This document shows, one piece after another, positions 34,324 to 43,518 of a DNA stretch of 64,000 bases. The DNA is taken from the NCBI GenBank assembly GCA_022496185.1, contig WTXG01000024.1, positions 248,001-312,000 of the forward strand. Direction: 5' to 3'. The notes below the pieces were generated by a model. The model was not told the origin of the DNA, made no database searches, and was given only the letters and a program-made list of their open reading frames with translations. The stretch's first letter is position 1. Each line of letters begins with the position of its first letter. Position numbers and translations under genes: made by a program. This stretch comes from Multifurca ochricompacta (taxonomy: Eukaryota; Basidiomycota; Agaricomycetes; Russulales; Russulaceae).

Positions 34324-34615
34324 AACTTTGTTCATTACAGTGCATGATGGAGGAAAGCTTTCACTAGTGGTTAGTATCTTAATATGTTTGGGTGACTTGA
34401 AGAGCCTTTGGCTTCACCTATTTATATCCTATGTCAAGAAATTTGCATAGATGCTTTTTTGTTCAATAGTATATCACTTCGTGGGGAGGTATATGATTGA
34501 ACATAGTATTTATTTTTTGGCATCACCCATGGGATTTGTTTAAAAAATATCTAGTTTATATACTGCATTTAGGGTATCATTTAAGGGCGGTTGTGCATCT
34601 TTCTTCTCCGATCAC
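34324..34615. other. Unassigned AT-rich sequence
   Basis: I see no gene, repeat or element end in these 292 bases. It lies between two solo LTRs and probably belongs to the old substrate into which both inserted. Confidence 0.3.
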
Positions 34616-35138
34616 CACCATATTGAAATGCAGCTGAGGTTAGATAAGCACTACCTAAACGGGTAGCAAGATAATTCAGTTTGTGAATGGTCAAAACTAT
34701 ACATTAATTAGTCTTTACCTAAATGGGTAGCAAGATAACTATGTGAGTAATGTTAGCTATACACATGGTAAAGATACAGTGCCTCACAAAACTGAGTCAA
34801 TGTTTTGCACTTTTGCACTGTTTGTTGAATATCACATCAGCCAAAACAAATATAAACAAAGTCTTGGTAGACCATAAAAGGTACAAGATAAGGGTTATGT
34901 AATGCAACAATAATTATGTAATTCTGATCAAAACTTGTGGAGCTATGCCCATTTCAAATTGGGGACTCATTGACTCAGTTTTGTGAGTGGGTATCAGAAA
35001 TATCAGAATCTGATGCTCCACCAAATGTACAGCAACCAATCCATAATATATGGTTACCATAGTTATCTTGATATTGATGGGACCTGGAATAGAGCTATTT
35101 AACCATGGTTTACATTCCCAGAATATTATAATTTCCCA

Positions 35139-35613
35139 ATGCACCCCACCTCCTCTGCTCAGAAAGAAAACATGCTCTCTCTGGCCTCTGAAGGTCATTC
35201 CACTCACACTATTGCCTCCAGACTCAGCCTCAGCCAGTCCACAGTCTCTAGGACACTCAGGACCCTCCTTCCCAACCATCAGTCACCTCATTTTAGTCAT
35301 CCTTCCAAGCTCTCTGCTACCTCTGAACATGCTATCATGATACAAATCACCACAGGAAAGGTTGGCAATGCTGTCCAGGCCACAAAGCACATCAATTCCA
35401 TCATCCCCAACCATGTCTCTTCACAAACTGTGCACTGGGTTCTTAAACAACATTCATTCAAGGCTGTAACAAAGAAGAAAAGGCCACTACTCTCTGCAGT
35501 ACATTGCAAGAAGCACTTAGCCTTTGCTTTGAAGTACCAAAACTGGACTATGGAGGACTGGAAGAGGGTGATTTGGTCAGATGAGACCAAAATCAACAGG
35601 TTTGGGTCAGATG
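35139..35613 (+). pseudogene. Tc1/mariner transposase, N-terminal half (left arm)
   Basis: ATG at 35139 opens MHPTSSAQKENMLSLASEGH. A helix-turn-helix of the Tc3/paired type follows (STHTIASRLSLSQSTVSRTL). Then comes an N-terminal DDE-domain stretch, ending with the first catalytic Asp in VIWSDETKINRFGSD near 35590. The frame then crosses into the other arm and is no longer transposase, so the second Asp and the third acidic residue are missing. It could at most make a DNA-binding, catalytically dead protein. Confidence 0.9.
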
Positions 35614-36036
35614 CCAGTCCTCCACAGTCCACTCTCTGTACTTCAAAGCAAAGGCTAAGTGCTTCTTGCAATGTACTGCAGAGAGTAGTGGCCTTTTCTT
35701 CTTTGTTACAGCCTTGAATGAATGTTGTTTAAGAACCCAGTGCACAGTTTGTGAAGAGACATGGTTGGGGATGATGGAATTGATGTGCTTTGTGGCCTGG
35801 ACAGCATTGCCAACCTTTCCTGTGGTGATTTGTATCATGATAGCATGTTCAGAGGTAGCAGAGAGCTTGGAAGGATGACTAAAATGAGGTGACTGATGGT
35901 TGGGAAGGAGGGTCCTGAGTGTCCTAGAGACTGTGGACTGGCTGAGGCTGAGTCTGGAGGCAATAGTGTGAGTGGAATGACCTTCAGAGGCCAGAGAGAG
36001 CATGTTTTCTTTCTGAGCAGAGGAGGTGGGGTGCAT
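35614..36036 (-). pseudogene. Tc1/mariner transposase N-terminal part (right arm)
   Basis: Reverse-complement copy of the left-arm gene, starting with ATG at 36036 and identical in translation up to FALKY. It then reads REWTVEDW where the left arm reads QNWTMEDW, and ends at the loop before the first catalytic Asp. The two genes are head to head in inverted order and converge on the loop. Confidence 0.88.
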
Positions 36037-36190
36037 TGGGAAATTATAATATTCTGGGAATGTAAACCATGGTTAAATAGCTCTATTCCAGGTCCCATCA
36101 ATATCAAGATAACTATGGTAACCATATATTATGGATTGGTTGCTGTACATTTGGTGGAGCATCAGATTCTGATATTTCTGATACCCACTC

Positions 36191-36908
36191 TGTCACAGCC
36201 AGGTCTCTGCTGTGTCAAGGGTCGTTCTGGTCAAGCCCCTTCAAGATATGGAGTACCTGCAAGGTCAAAACTGTCAAGGACAAGTTGGTTCCAGGATCAA
36301 GGTCAAGACTATCAAAGGCAAGTCAAGTCAGGGTGTCAAGGTGAACCACAGAGGGCCGCAGTCAGGGTTCAAGGCCCACACAAGGTAGGAGGGGCACGCG
36401 TGCAAGAGGTGAGTCGAAGCAGTGGCAATAAGCCCTGCTGGAGGTCTGGGGTGAAGGCTCCCTAAGTTGCAGCTTAGGGAGTTCAAGGGAATTCTGGGTG
36501 AAGCACAGTAAACCTGTATTAGATACAAGAGAACAGACTTAAGGTCTGTCTCTCCAAGATGTCCTGCTTAAATACATGTACTGTAGTGTCTTGTAAGTAA
36601 AGTAGAAGATTCAATATAGTAAAGTAAATGTCCATATGAATCTCCAGTGGAGATTGAGACAGGAAATGTAAGTGGTGTTGCACCCACTCCAGAAGCGAAT
36701 GAGTGTCAATCCCAGTCAGCCTAAGAAGTCCGAAAATCAGATAAAGAAAGATCATCAGCTCCAGTCACATGACTCGGAGCGAGAAGTCGAAACGTTGAAA
36801 CAAAAGTCGAACGCGCGCGGCTCGAAAAACCGTCACAAAACGTCACACGCGCGTCACACGCGCGTCACACGCGCGTCGCAAGCTGTCACATCGACAATAA
36901 GCGTCACA
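36191..36908 (-). repeat. Gypsy-2 3' LTR (718 bp)
   Basis: Plus-strand ends are TGTCACAGCC and GCGTCACA. Near the right end it has three tandem copies of an 11-bp unit (CACACGCGCGT, about 36844-36878); the 5' LTR has two. Confidence 0.93.
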
Positions 36909-37351
36909 TCACCCCCGTTGTACGGTCGAGCTTGCCCCTAAGCTCAGTTGATTAGAGTCGCGCTAGTGATACGCAGAGGAAGGTGGAGATCTTCGCGTCG
37001 TCGATGGCGTCGAGAGCGTCCGATCTCGTCTGATTGGAGTGTCGCGTGAAGTTCTGGTTGGTGCGCGTGATGTTAGATAAGATGTAAATTGCGTTTGGAC
37101 ATCGCGGCCAGTCCGGTCCGCCTGCCGTCGTCAACGCGCGAGTTCTTCTTGGTAGATTAGATCTGAGTCGTCTGGTAGCATAATGATTATGTGAGATCTC
37201 CGTCTAGATTGCATGATCGCGAAAGTCGTCTAAAGATAAGCCCATTAGAGATGTGAACCTTGATCTGTCTTGACAAAGCGTTCGCTGGAAGCGGAAGTCG
37301 TTAAGGAAAATAGTGAAAATGGGCCTTTAATTGTCAGAATTTACCCCCCCT

Positions 37352-39607
37352 CTAAGACTGGTGCCGACCCTGGCGCCTAGATAGTGAATCGTAGTAGGCG
37401 CGGATGAGATCTGGGGCATGACAATCCTCCTCATCGACCCAAGAGTTATCACTGGCTGGATAACCTTTCCAGCTGACTAAGTACTGGAGTTTCTTTGCGC
37501 GTCCATAAGTGCGATGATTTAAGATCGCATCCACTTCATATTCTTCTTCCTGGTTGATAAGATCGGGAGGGGGCCTTGCGTAATTAGGGCCATGAGCGTC
37601 AGTTTCTAGGTAAGGGGATAAAAGATCGATGTGGAACACGTTGTGAATCTTCATGTGGTCCGGCAGAGCTAAGCGATAGGCCACAGGGGAAATACAAGCC
37701 GAGATAGCAAATGGCCCATAGCGTCGAGGGGCCAGTTTGGAGGACGGGAAATGCGTCTTCAGATTCTTTCCTTCGAGCCAGACTTGCGCGCCAATCTCCA
37801 ATTGGGGTCGGGCCGGTAGATCCATGGTCGTTCGGAATGCATGTTCTGCGCGAGATCGAGCGTCGCGTAGATTGCACATACGCTCGTCAACCTGTGGAAC
37901 GTCAGTGTCACTAGCTTCAGCCTTCCAGTCAAACTGCATGCCATGGATGAGTGCGTGCGGAGAGATTTTTGTTTTATCATGTGGCCAAGAGTTGTGGACA
38001 TATTCTGCCAATGGTAGGTATTCGGGCCATCGGTGTTGATCATCGCTTATCCAGAGTCGTAAGTATTGTTCGAGCCAAAGGTTCATACGTTCGCTAGATC
38101 CATCTGTTCGGGGGTGAAATGCTGTAGATAAATTCTGTTGGATCTGAAGAGTCTTGGTAAGAGCGCGCGAGAAATGCGATGTAAAGCGCGGATCTCGATC
38201 GGAGATTATGCGTCGTGGAACACCAAAGATCGGAAGGAGATGGCGATAGTAGAGCGTAGCAACACCTTCACCAGTGATATCCTTAGAGCATGGAATGAAT
38301 TTTGCTGCCTTAGAACATCCTTGATCTACGATCGTGAGTACCGCGTCATACTTCCCAGCCGGCGGGAGATCCGTGATGAGATCCATAGCAATATATTGAA
38401 ACGGGCCGCTAGTTGCCGGTACATCTAATGGAAAGATTGGCGCCTTCTTTGTGAGTTTCGGCTTATTTTCCTGACATTTGGCGCATCCTCGGACATATTC
38501 TCGTACAAAATCCTTCAGGTCTTTCCCTTCGTACTCGCGCTGTACTCCGCGTGTGGTTTTGTCGATGCCGGGGTGTCCCGCTAAGATATGATCATGATAA
38601 CGCTGAAGGATCTCGCGTTTCTCGGGAAGGGTCTGAGGGAACGGAAGTTTCATTGGTTGCGACGTTTTGACAAATAATTCTGCCGGTAGAATAGTGACCT
38701 CGTCGTTATCTTCTAATCCGCGATCTGCATCCGGTCGTCGCGAGAGCATATCAGCGACCGTATGTAGCTTTCCTGGGACGTGCTCAAGGGTAAAGTCAAA
38801 ATCCGCGAGCTCCTGGAGCCATCTAGCCTGTCGTCGATTGAGTTTCTGGGGTTCCTTGAAGTACTGAAGATTATTGTGATCGGTGCGGACTTGGACTTTA
38901 TGTTTGGCGCCGAGAAGGTATTGACGCCACGATCTAAACGCGATAATGATAGCAAATAGTTCACGATCGTAAATGTCCCAGTTTCGTTGCGTAGCATCTA
39001 GAGTCTTGGACAAGTAGGCAATTGGATGTAGTCGCCCTTCTGAATCCTTTTGACTTAGAGTCGCTCCAAGAGCATAGCCTGAAGCATCCGCATCCACGAT
39101 AAAGGGTTCTTCAAAGTCTGGTTGCATTAGCACAGGTTGAGAAGTCACGCGTTGTTTGAGATCGTCAAATGCTTTCTGTTCTGTCTCTGTCCATCTCCAG
39201 GGGTTCTTGGCACTGGTAAGCGCGTTCAATGGGGCTGCAATTTTACTGAATCCCTGGATAAACCGTCGATAGAATTGGCAAAAGCCAAGGAACGAGCGGA
39301 CTTCTTTTACTGTGGTAGGCGTTTTCCAGGTTGCGACGCCTTCCACTTTGACTGGATCCATATGCACCTGATTTGCTTCTAAAATGAGCCCTAGGTATTC
39401 GATGCGCGTTTGCTCAAAGGCGCATTTCTCTGGTTTGAGGTATAGATCCAACTTGTTAAGCTTATCTAGAATGCGGTGTACTTTAGATTGGTGATTCTGG
39501 AGATCGTGATCGGTATGAATAAGGATGTCGTCCATGTAAACAGTGAACCAGGCCTTTCCAGTGTCGTCTCGCTCGTTAAGTTCGTCCCTGAACTCTGCAT
39601 TCATCAT
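37352..39607 (-). CDS. Gypsy-2 pol part 2: RT catalytic core, RNase H, integrase, chromodomain
   Basis: About 751 codons. It opens in RT just before the catalytic box FTVYMDDILIHTD (~residue 26) and continues with the thumb (FLGFCQFYRRFIQGF) and RNase H (FIVDADASGYALGATLSQ, then TDHNNLQYF). Integrase follows: H2C2 finger (HDHILAGHPGIDK, CAKCQENK) and core (MDLITDLP, SDRDPRFTSHF, HPRTDGSSERMN). A C-terminal chromodomain has EVDAILNHRTYGRAKKLQYL and WKGYPASDNSWVDEEDC. The chromodomain would steer integration to modified histone tails. The frame is -1 relative to the upstream part, so translation as one polyprotein needs one base restored. Confidence 0.93.
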   Translation of the reverse strand: MMNAEFRDELNERDDTGKAWFTVYMDDILIHTDHDLQNHQSKVHRILDKLNKLDLYLKPEKCAFEQTRIEYLGLILEANQVHMDPVKVEGVATWKTPTTVKEVRSFLGFCQFYRRFIQGFSKIAAPLNALTSAKNPWRWTETEQKAFDDLKQRVTSQPVLMQPDFEEPFIVDADASGYALGATLSQKDSEGRLHPIAYLSKTLDATQRNWDIYDRELFAIIIAFRSWRQYLLGAKHKVQVRTDHNNLQYFKEPQKLNRRQARWLQELADFDFTLEHVPGKLHTVADMLSRRPDADRGLEDNDEVTILPAELFVKTSQPMKLPFPQTLPEKREILQRYHDHILAGHPGIDKTTRGVQREYEGKDLKDFVREYVRGCAKCQENKPKLTKKAPIFPLDVPATSGPFQYIAMDLITDLPPAGKYDAVLTIVDQGCSKAAKFIPCSKDITGEGVATLYYRHLLPIFGVPRRIISDRDPRFTSHFSRALTKTLQIQQNLSTAFHPRTDGSSERMNLWLEQYLRLWISDDQHRWPEYLPLAEYVHNSWPHDKTKISPHALIHGMQFDWKAEASDTDVPQVDERMCNLRDARSRAEHAFRTTMDLPARPQLEIGAQVWLEGKNLKTHFPSSKLAPRRYGPFAISACISPVAYRLALPDHMKIHNVFHIDLLSPYLETDAHGPNYARPPPDLINQEEEYEVDAILNHRTYGRAKKLQYLVSWKGYPASDNSWVDEEDCHAPDLIRAYYDSLSRRQGRHQS

Positions 39608-41730
39608 GGTCTGGAATGTTGCGGAGAGTTTGTGAGTCCAAAGAACATAACATTTGGTTCATATAAGCCGCGATTTGTCTTAAAGGCTGCCTTCCATCTG
39701 TCCTCCGGGACTATTCGGATATTGTTATACCCCCAGCGGACATCCATCTTAGTAAATAATGTGCTTCCGCGAACGCGATCTATAAGTTCAGGGATGAGCG
39801 GAAGGGGATATGTGTTCCGGATGGTCCAACTATTGAGTTTGCGATAATCCTGGACCGGTCTAAGCTTTCCATCCTTCTTCTTAATAAAGAAAAAGGGCGA
39901 TGCGTAAGGTGACTTGGACTCTTTTATGTATCCTTTCTGCAAGTGCTCTTCTAGGAACTTGTTTAACGCGTCCTGTTCTCCCGGTCCTAATGGGTAGATC
40001 TTACAATCTAGTGTTGAAGGTGCATCTGGCTTTAATTCAATCTGGTGATCCCAAGGTCGGGCCTCAGGGAACCGTTGTGCTTCCTGATCGCTGAACACTT
40101 TCTGATGTCGATGGTACTCCTTCGGCACGATCTGATCCCAAGAGTGCTCAAGATTATCTTTTGCTTGGATCGCCAATTCCTGAGCGATGTTCAATCTTCT
40201 AATGTGTGCTCCTGGTACGCTGAGTTGGATCGATTGCATCAGACGCCCTTGAGTCCAGTTTATGAGCGGGTTACTAGCAGCGAACCAGGGATAGCCTAAG
40301 ATCATTTGGTCTGTTCCGATCGACGCAACGTAGAATCGGTGTCGCTTAGATTGGTTGTCAGTAGTTATATCGAGATCCACATATTGATCAATGTTCGGGG
40401 TGGCATTAGGGGTTCCATCAGCGTTTCGTAATTTCTTGGGGGTCGTGAGTCGTTTGGTCGGAAGTCGGTATTTGATGACTGTTCTGTGATTGATAAAATT
40501 CTCTGTTGCACCACTATCCACTAGTGCCTCTATGCTGGCTTTCTCTTTCACACCATGGAGAGGAATGATCACATTCATTGCTCGGATAGGTGAGATGAAT
40601 ACATGATGTGAAACTATCGCTCGAATGAATGCCGCGCCATTCAAGCGATACAAAAAATCCTCGTCATTTTTAAATTGACCCTGCAGTTCGAGGCGTTGGT
40701 CGTCGGTCATGGATTTCAGGGAAGCGGCGATTGCTGCGATGTTCACTGTCGGCTTCGAGACGTTTGATCCGGTGGGTACCGTCGCAGTCGTCGGAGTGAC
40801 GTTTGTGATAGTGGCGGTCCGGGTCGGGGCGGTCGTAGTTTGTCGTGGTGTTTTGTCTGGGCAATCTCTAATAAGATGTCCTCGGCGTCCACACTCAAAG
40901 CATCGACCCTCTCTTCTATAATGTTCTTTGTCCTCCGTGGTAACTGCCTTTCTGTTTGTCCCGATGTTCATGGTATTCGGAGCGCGTCGTCGAGGGAGCG
41001 TGAATTTTACCCCTTGATTACCGTTTCGACTAGTGGTTGTTGTTTTGTTTCCAAAAAGGCTCTGGATGAAGACCCAGTTCGCGTGGTATCTTCGAGCTGA
41101 ATTCGCTGTTTCGTTGAACGTCCGGGGGCTGTCCTGGGTAATCATGGTCTGCACGAGTCTCCGTGGTAATCCTTTCTGGAAACTCTGCCGTGTTGCCGGG
41201 TCATCCAGGTGCAGTCCGGCCCGAGCTGCGAGATCTCGGAAATCGGCGATGTAATCGTCGATGCTTCCATTTGTCATTCGGAGTTTCTCTAACTCTCCTA
41301 GTGCTTTTTGCTCGGCGTTTTCATCGGCGAACGCCGCCTGAAACGTTTGTCGGAATTTCTCCCACAGGTGCAGCTCTTGAATTCTGATATGGGCTACATT
41401 GGCTAGCCACCTCGTCTGCTCCGTCACCCATCGGCTAATCTTGGGTCCTCTCATTAGGGCCAACACATACGATATTCTGGAGATCTCGTTTTTTATGGCT
41501 GTCACTTGGCTATTCAGGAAGATGTGGAGCTCTACTTGAGCCCACCAATGCTCTGCCTCTCCTCGGTTTCCGTCGAAGAATGGGGGCGGTACCCCTTCTA
41601 TTCGCCCTCCGGTCGTCTCGTCTTTGGGTGTCGTGGTTGTTAGTAAGTCTGTGTATTCTCCTTCTGGGTCTTCTGGGTTAGCTGATCGTTGTCGTTGTCT
41701 AGGTTGGGGTTCATGAAATGTGGTCGACAT
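39604..41730 (-). CDS. Gypsy-2 gag, protease and RT N-terminal part
   Basis: The first in-frame ATG is at 41730 (MSTTFHEPQPRQRQRS); the frame is open to about 41943 upstream without an ATG. It has the Retrotrans_gag core (FRQTFQAAFADENAEQKAL, LRMTNGSIDDYIADFRDLA), the CCHC knuckle CFECGRRGHLIRDC, protease EALVDSGATENFINH with GYPWF, and RT with YIKESKSPYASPFFFIKKKD and MDVRWGYNNIRI. The end reads FFGLTNSPQ and then a stop four codons later, while A-T-F-Q-T continues in the other frame: one G appears to be missing in CCGGCA (about 39625). Confidence 0.92.
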   Translation of the reverse strand: MSTTFHEPQPRQRQRSANPEDPEGEYTDLLTTTTPKDETTGGRIEGVPPPFFDGNRGEAEHWWAQVELHIFLNSQVTAIKNEISRISYVLALMRGPKISRWVTEQTRWLANVAHIRIQELHLWEKFRQTFQAAFADENAEQKALGELEKLRMTNGSIDDYIADFRDLAARAGLHLDDPATRQSFQKGLPRRLVQTMITQDSPRTFNETANSARRYHANWVFIQSLFGNKTTTTSRNGNQGVKFTLPRRRAPNTMNIGTNRKAVTTEDKEHYRREGRCFECGRRGHLIRDCPDKTPRQTTTAPTRTATITNVTPTTATVPTGSNVSKPTVNIAAIAASLKSMTDDQRLELQGQFKNDEDFLYRLNGAAFIRAIVSHHVFISPIRAMNVIIPLHGVKEKASIEALVDSGATENFINHRTVIKYRLPTKRLTTPKKLRNADGTPNATPNIDQYVDLDITTDNQSKRHRFYVASIGTDQMILGYPWFAASNPLINWTQGRLMQSIQLSVPGAHIRRLNIAQELAIQAKDNLEHSWDQIVPKEYHRHQKVFSDQEAQRFPEARPWDHQIELKPDAPSTLDCKIYPLGPGEQDALNKFLEEHLQKGYIKESKSPYASPFFFIKKKDGKLRPVQDYRKLNSWTIRNTYPLPLIPELIDRVRGSTLFTKMDVRWGYNNIRIVPEDRWKAAFKTNRGLYEPNVMFFGLTNSPQHSRP

Positions 41731-42594
41731 CGGGTCCAGATTCGCTCCTGTTGGTAGCGCTTTGAAAATCGGTTGGAGGATATGTTCGGTTAGTGGAGTT
41801 CTGGAGGATTTAGGTGCGTTTATTTCAGTTTCGTTTGGGGCTACTCTAATAGCCTCTATCTGTCCTAGGTTGTGGATGGACGTGGTACCAAGTCTTCTTG
41901 GTGAGGGTCGACTGCGAGCCGCGTATGTCGGTAGGGGATCCAATATTCCCTAAAAGGTACGTTTTCCCTTTTTTTGCTTCGGGTCGATGTCGTCGGTCAA
42001 TCGGACAGGAAGGGTAAATGGGAAGGAGGTCGCTACAGGTGCAAGATTCGTTTCAATGGAGGTCAGTGGAAATCCCTGGAGCAGTCGCGCTTTCCAGTCA
42101 AGGTTCAAGGACGAAGTCGGGGTTCGGGGAATTAGTGTCGTGTGGGGGACTGTCAGTCGGGGAGTCGCTTGCAAAAAGTGCAAAGCAGTTTCGGTTCTCA
42201 GGTAAGACGCGTTCAATTTCTGGGGTCACTGATCTATCTTCTAGGTTTCGATCCGGAGATTGGTATTCGAGGGACGCGTCGTCTGTCGAAGGGTTCTGCG
42301 GCTCTCTCGCGGAGTGGGGCGCTGTCGTTCGGGGATTCGGGAAAAGGGGGAGTCGTCGTTCGAAGGCGTCCGAGGTTCCCTTGCGGAATAAGACGTCTTC
42401 GTTCAGGGTTCGGGAAAGGGGCGCGTTGTCGTCGCCTTGCGGGTCTGGGTAAGTCTTCTTTCTTCTTAAGTTCTGGGGCCGGCGATCGGGGTTGTTGGTG
42501 TCTGGGCGTCTGGTGTCGGGGCGAGGGACGCGTCGTCATCGCCTCGCACGTTCGGTAAGTTCTTTTGTTCTAAGTTCGATTAAGTCTGTTCTAA
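41731..42594 (-). other. Gypsy-2 leader between 5' LTR and gag
   Basis: 864 bases, CpG-rich and arginine-rich in several frames. An open stretch without homology, rich in Arg and Pro, covers 42539-42234 on the minus strand. Some or all of it may be untranslated leader or an unrecognised gag N-terminus. I could not match the sequence next to the LTR (TTAGAACAGAC on the minus strand) to a tRNA. Confidence 0.4.
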
Positions 42595-43301
42595 TGTCAC
42601 AGCCAGGTCTCTGCTGTGTCAAGGGTCGTTCTGGTCAAGCCCCTTCAAGATATGGAGTACCTGCAAGGTCAAAACTGTCAAGGACAAGTTGGTTCCAGGA
42701 TCAAGGTCAAGACTATCAAAGGCAAGTCAAGTCAGGGTGTCAAGGTGAACCACAGAGGGCCGCAGTCAGGGTTCAAGGCCCACACAAGGTAGGAGGGGCA
42801 CGCGTGCAAGAGGCGAGTCGAAGCAGTGGCAATAAGCCCTGCTGGAGGTCTGGGGTGAAGGCTCCCTAAGTTGCAGCTTAGGGAGTTCAAGGGAATTCTG
42901 GGTGAAGCACAGTAAACCTGTATTAGATACAAGAGAACAGACTTAAGGTCTGTCTCTCCAAGATGTCCTGCTTAAATACATGTACTGTAGTGTCTTGTAA
43001 GTAAAGTAGAAGATTCAATATAGTAAAGTAAATGTCCATATGAATCTCCAGTGGAGATTGAGACAGGAAATGTAAGTGGTGTTGCACCCACTCCAGAAGC
43101 GAATGAGTGTCAATCCCAGTCAGCCTAAGAAGTCCGAAAATCAGATAAAGAAAGATCATCAGCTCCAGTCACATGACTCGGAGCGAGAAGTCGAAACGTT
43201 GAAACAAAAGTCGAACGCGCGCGGCTCGAAAAACCGTCACAAAACGTCACACGCGCGTCACACGCACGTCGCAAGCTGTCACATCGACAATAAGCGTCAC
43301 A
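42595..43301 (-). repeat. Gypsy-2 5' LTR (707 bp)
   Basis: Matches 36191-36908 except for one fewer 11-bp unit and two CpG transitions, one in each LTR. Confidence 0.93.
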
Positions 43302-43518
43302 CACTCACAAAACTGAGTCAATGAGTCCCCAATTTGAAATGGGCATAGCTCCACAAGTTTTGATCAGAATTACATAATTATTGTTGCATTACATAACCCT
43401 TATCTTGTACCTTTTATGGTCTACCAAGACTTTGTTTATATTTGTTTTGGCTGATGTGATATTCAACAAACAGTGCAAAAGTGCAAAACATTGACTCAGT
43501 TTTGTGAGGCACTGTAAT

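Larger units (their letters stand above)
36191..43301 (-). mobile_element. Gypsy-2: chromodomain Ty3/Gypsy retrotransposon (7111 bp), TSD CACTC
   Basis: The LTRs are 718 bp (36191-36908) and 707 bp (42595-43301), with perfect TSD CACTC (36186-36190 and 43302-43306). A purine tract abuts the 3' LTR (CCCCCG on the plus strand, 36911-36916). gag-protease-RT-RNase H-integrase-chromodomain are complete apart from one frame break. The LTRs differ by one 11-bp repeat unit and, as far as I compared them, two CpG transitions. It sits in the right arm of the Tc1 palindrome, within the inner transposase-site repeat. Confidence 0.95.
34777..43514. mobile_element. Palindromic Tc1/mariner element (foldback), interrupted by Gypsy-2, TA target
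   Basis: TA dinucleotides flank it (34775-34776 and 43515-43516). The left arm is 34777-35561 (785 bp). The right arm is 35614-36190 plus 43307-43514, also 785 bp, and is the reverse complement of the left. The loop is 52 bp (35562-35613). By eye the arms are identical apart from five mismatches in the last 28 bp before the loop. Each arm holds a terminal CTCACAAAACTGAGTCAATG and an inverted copy of it about 185 bp further in, then the first part of a transposase. I found no CpG in the arms or loop. Without Gypsy-2 it is 1622 bp. Confidence 0.9.
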
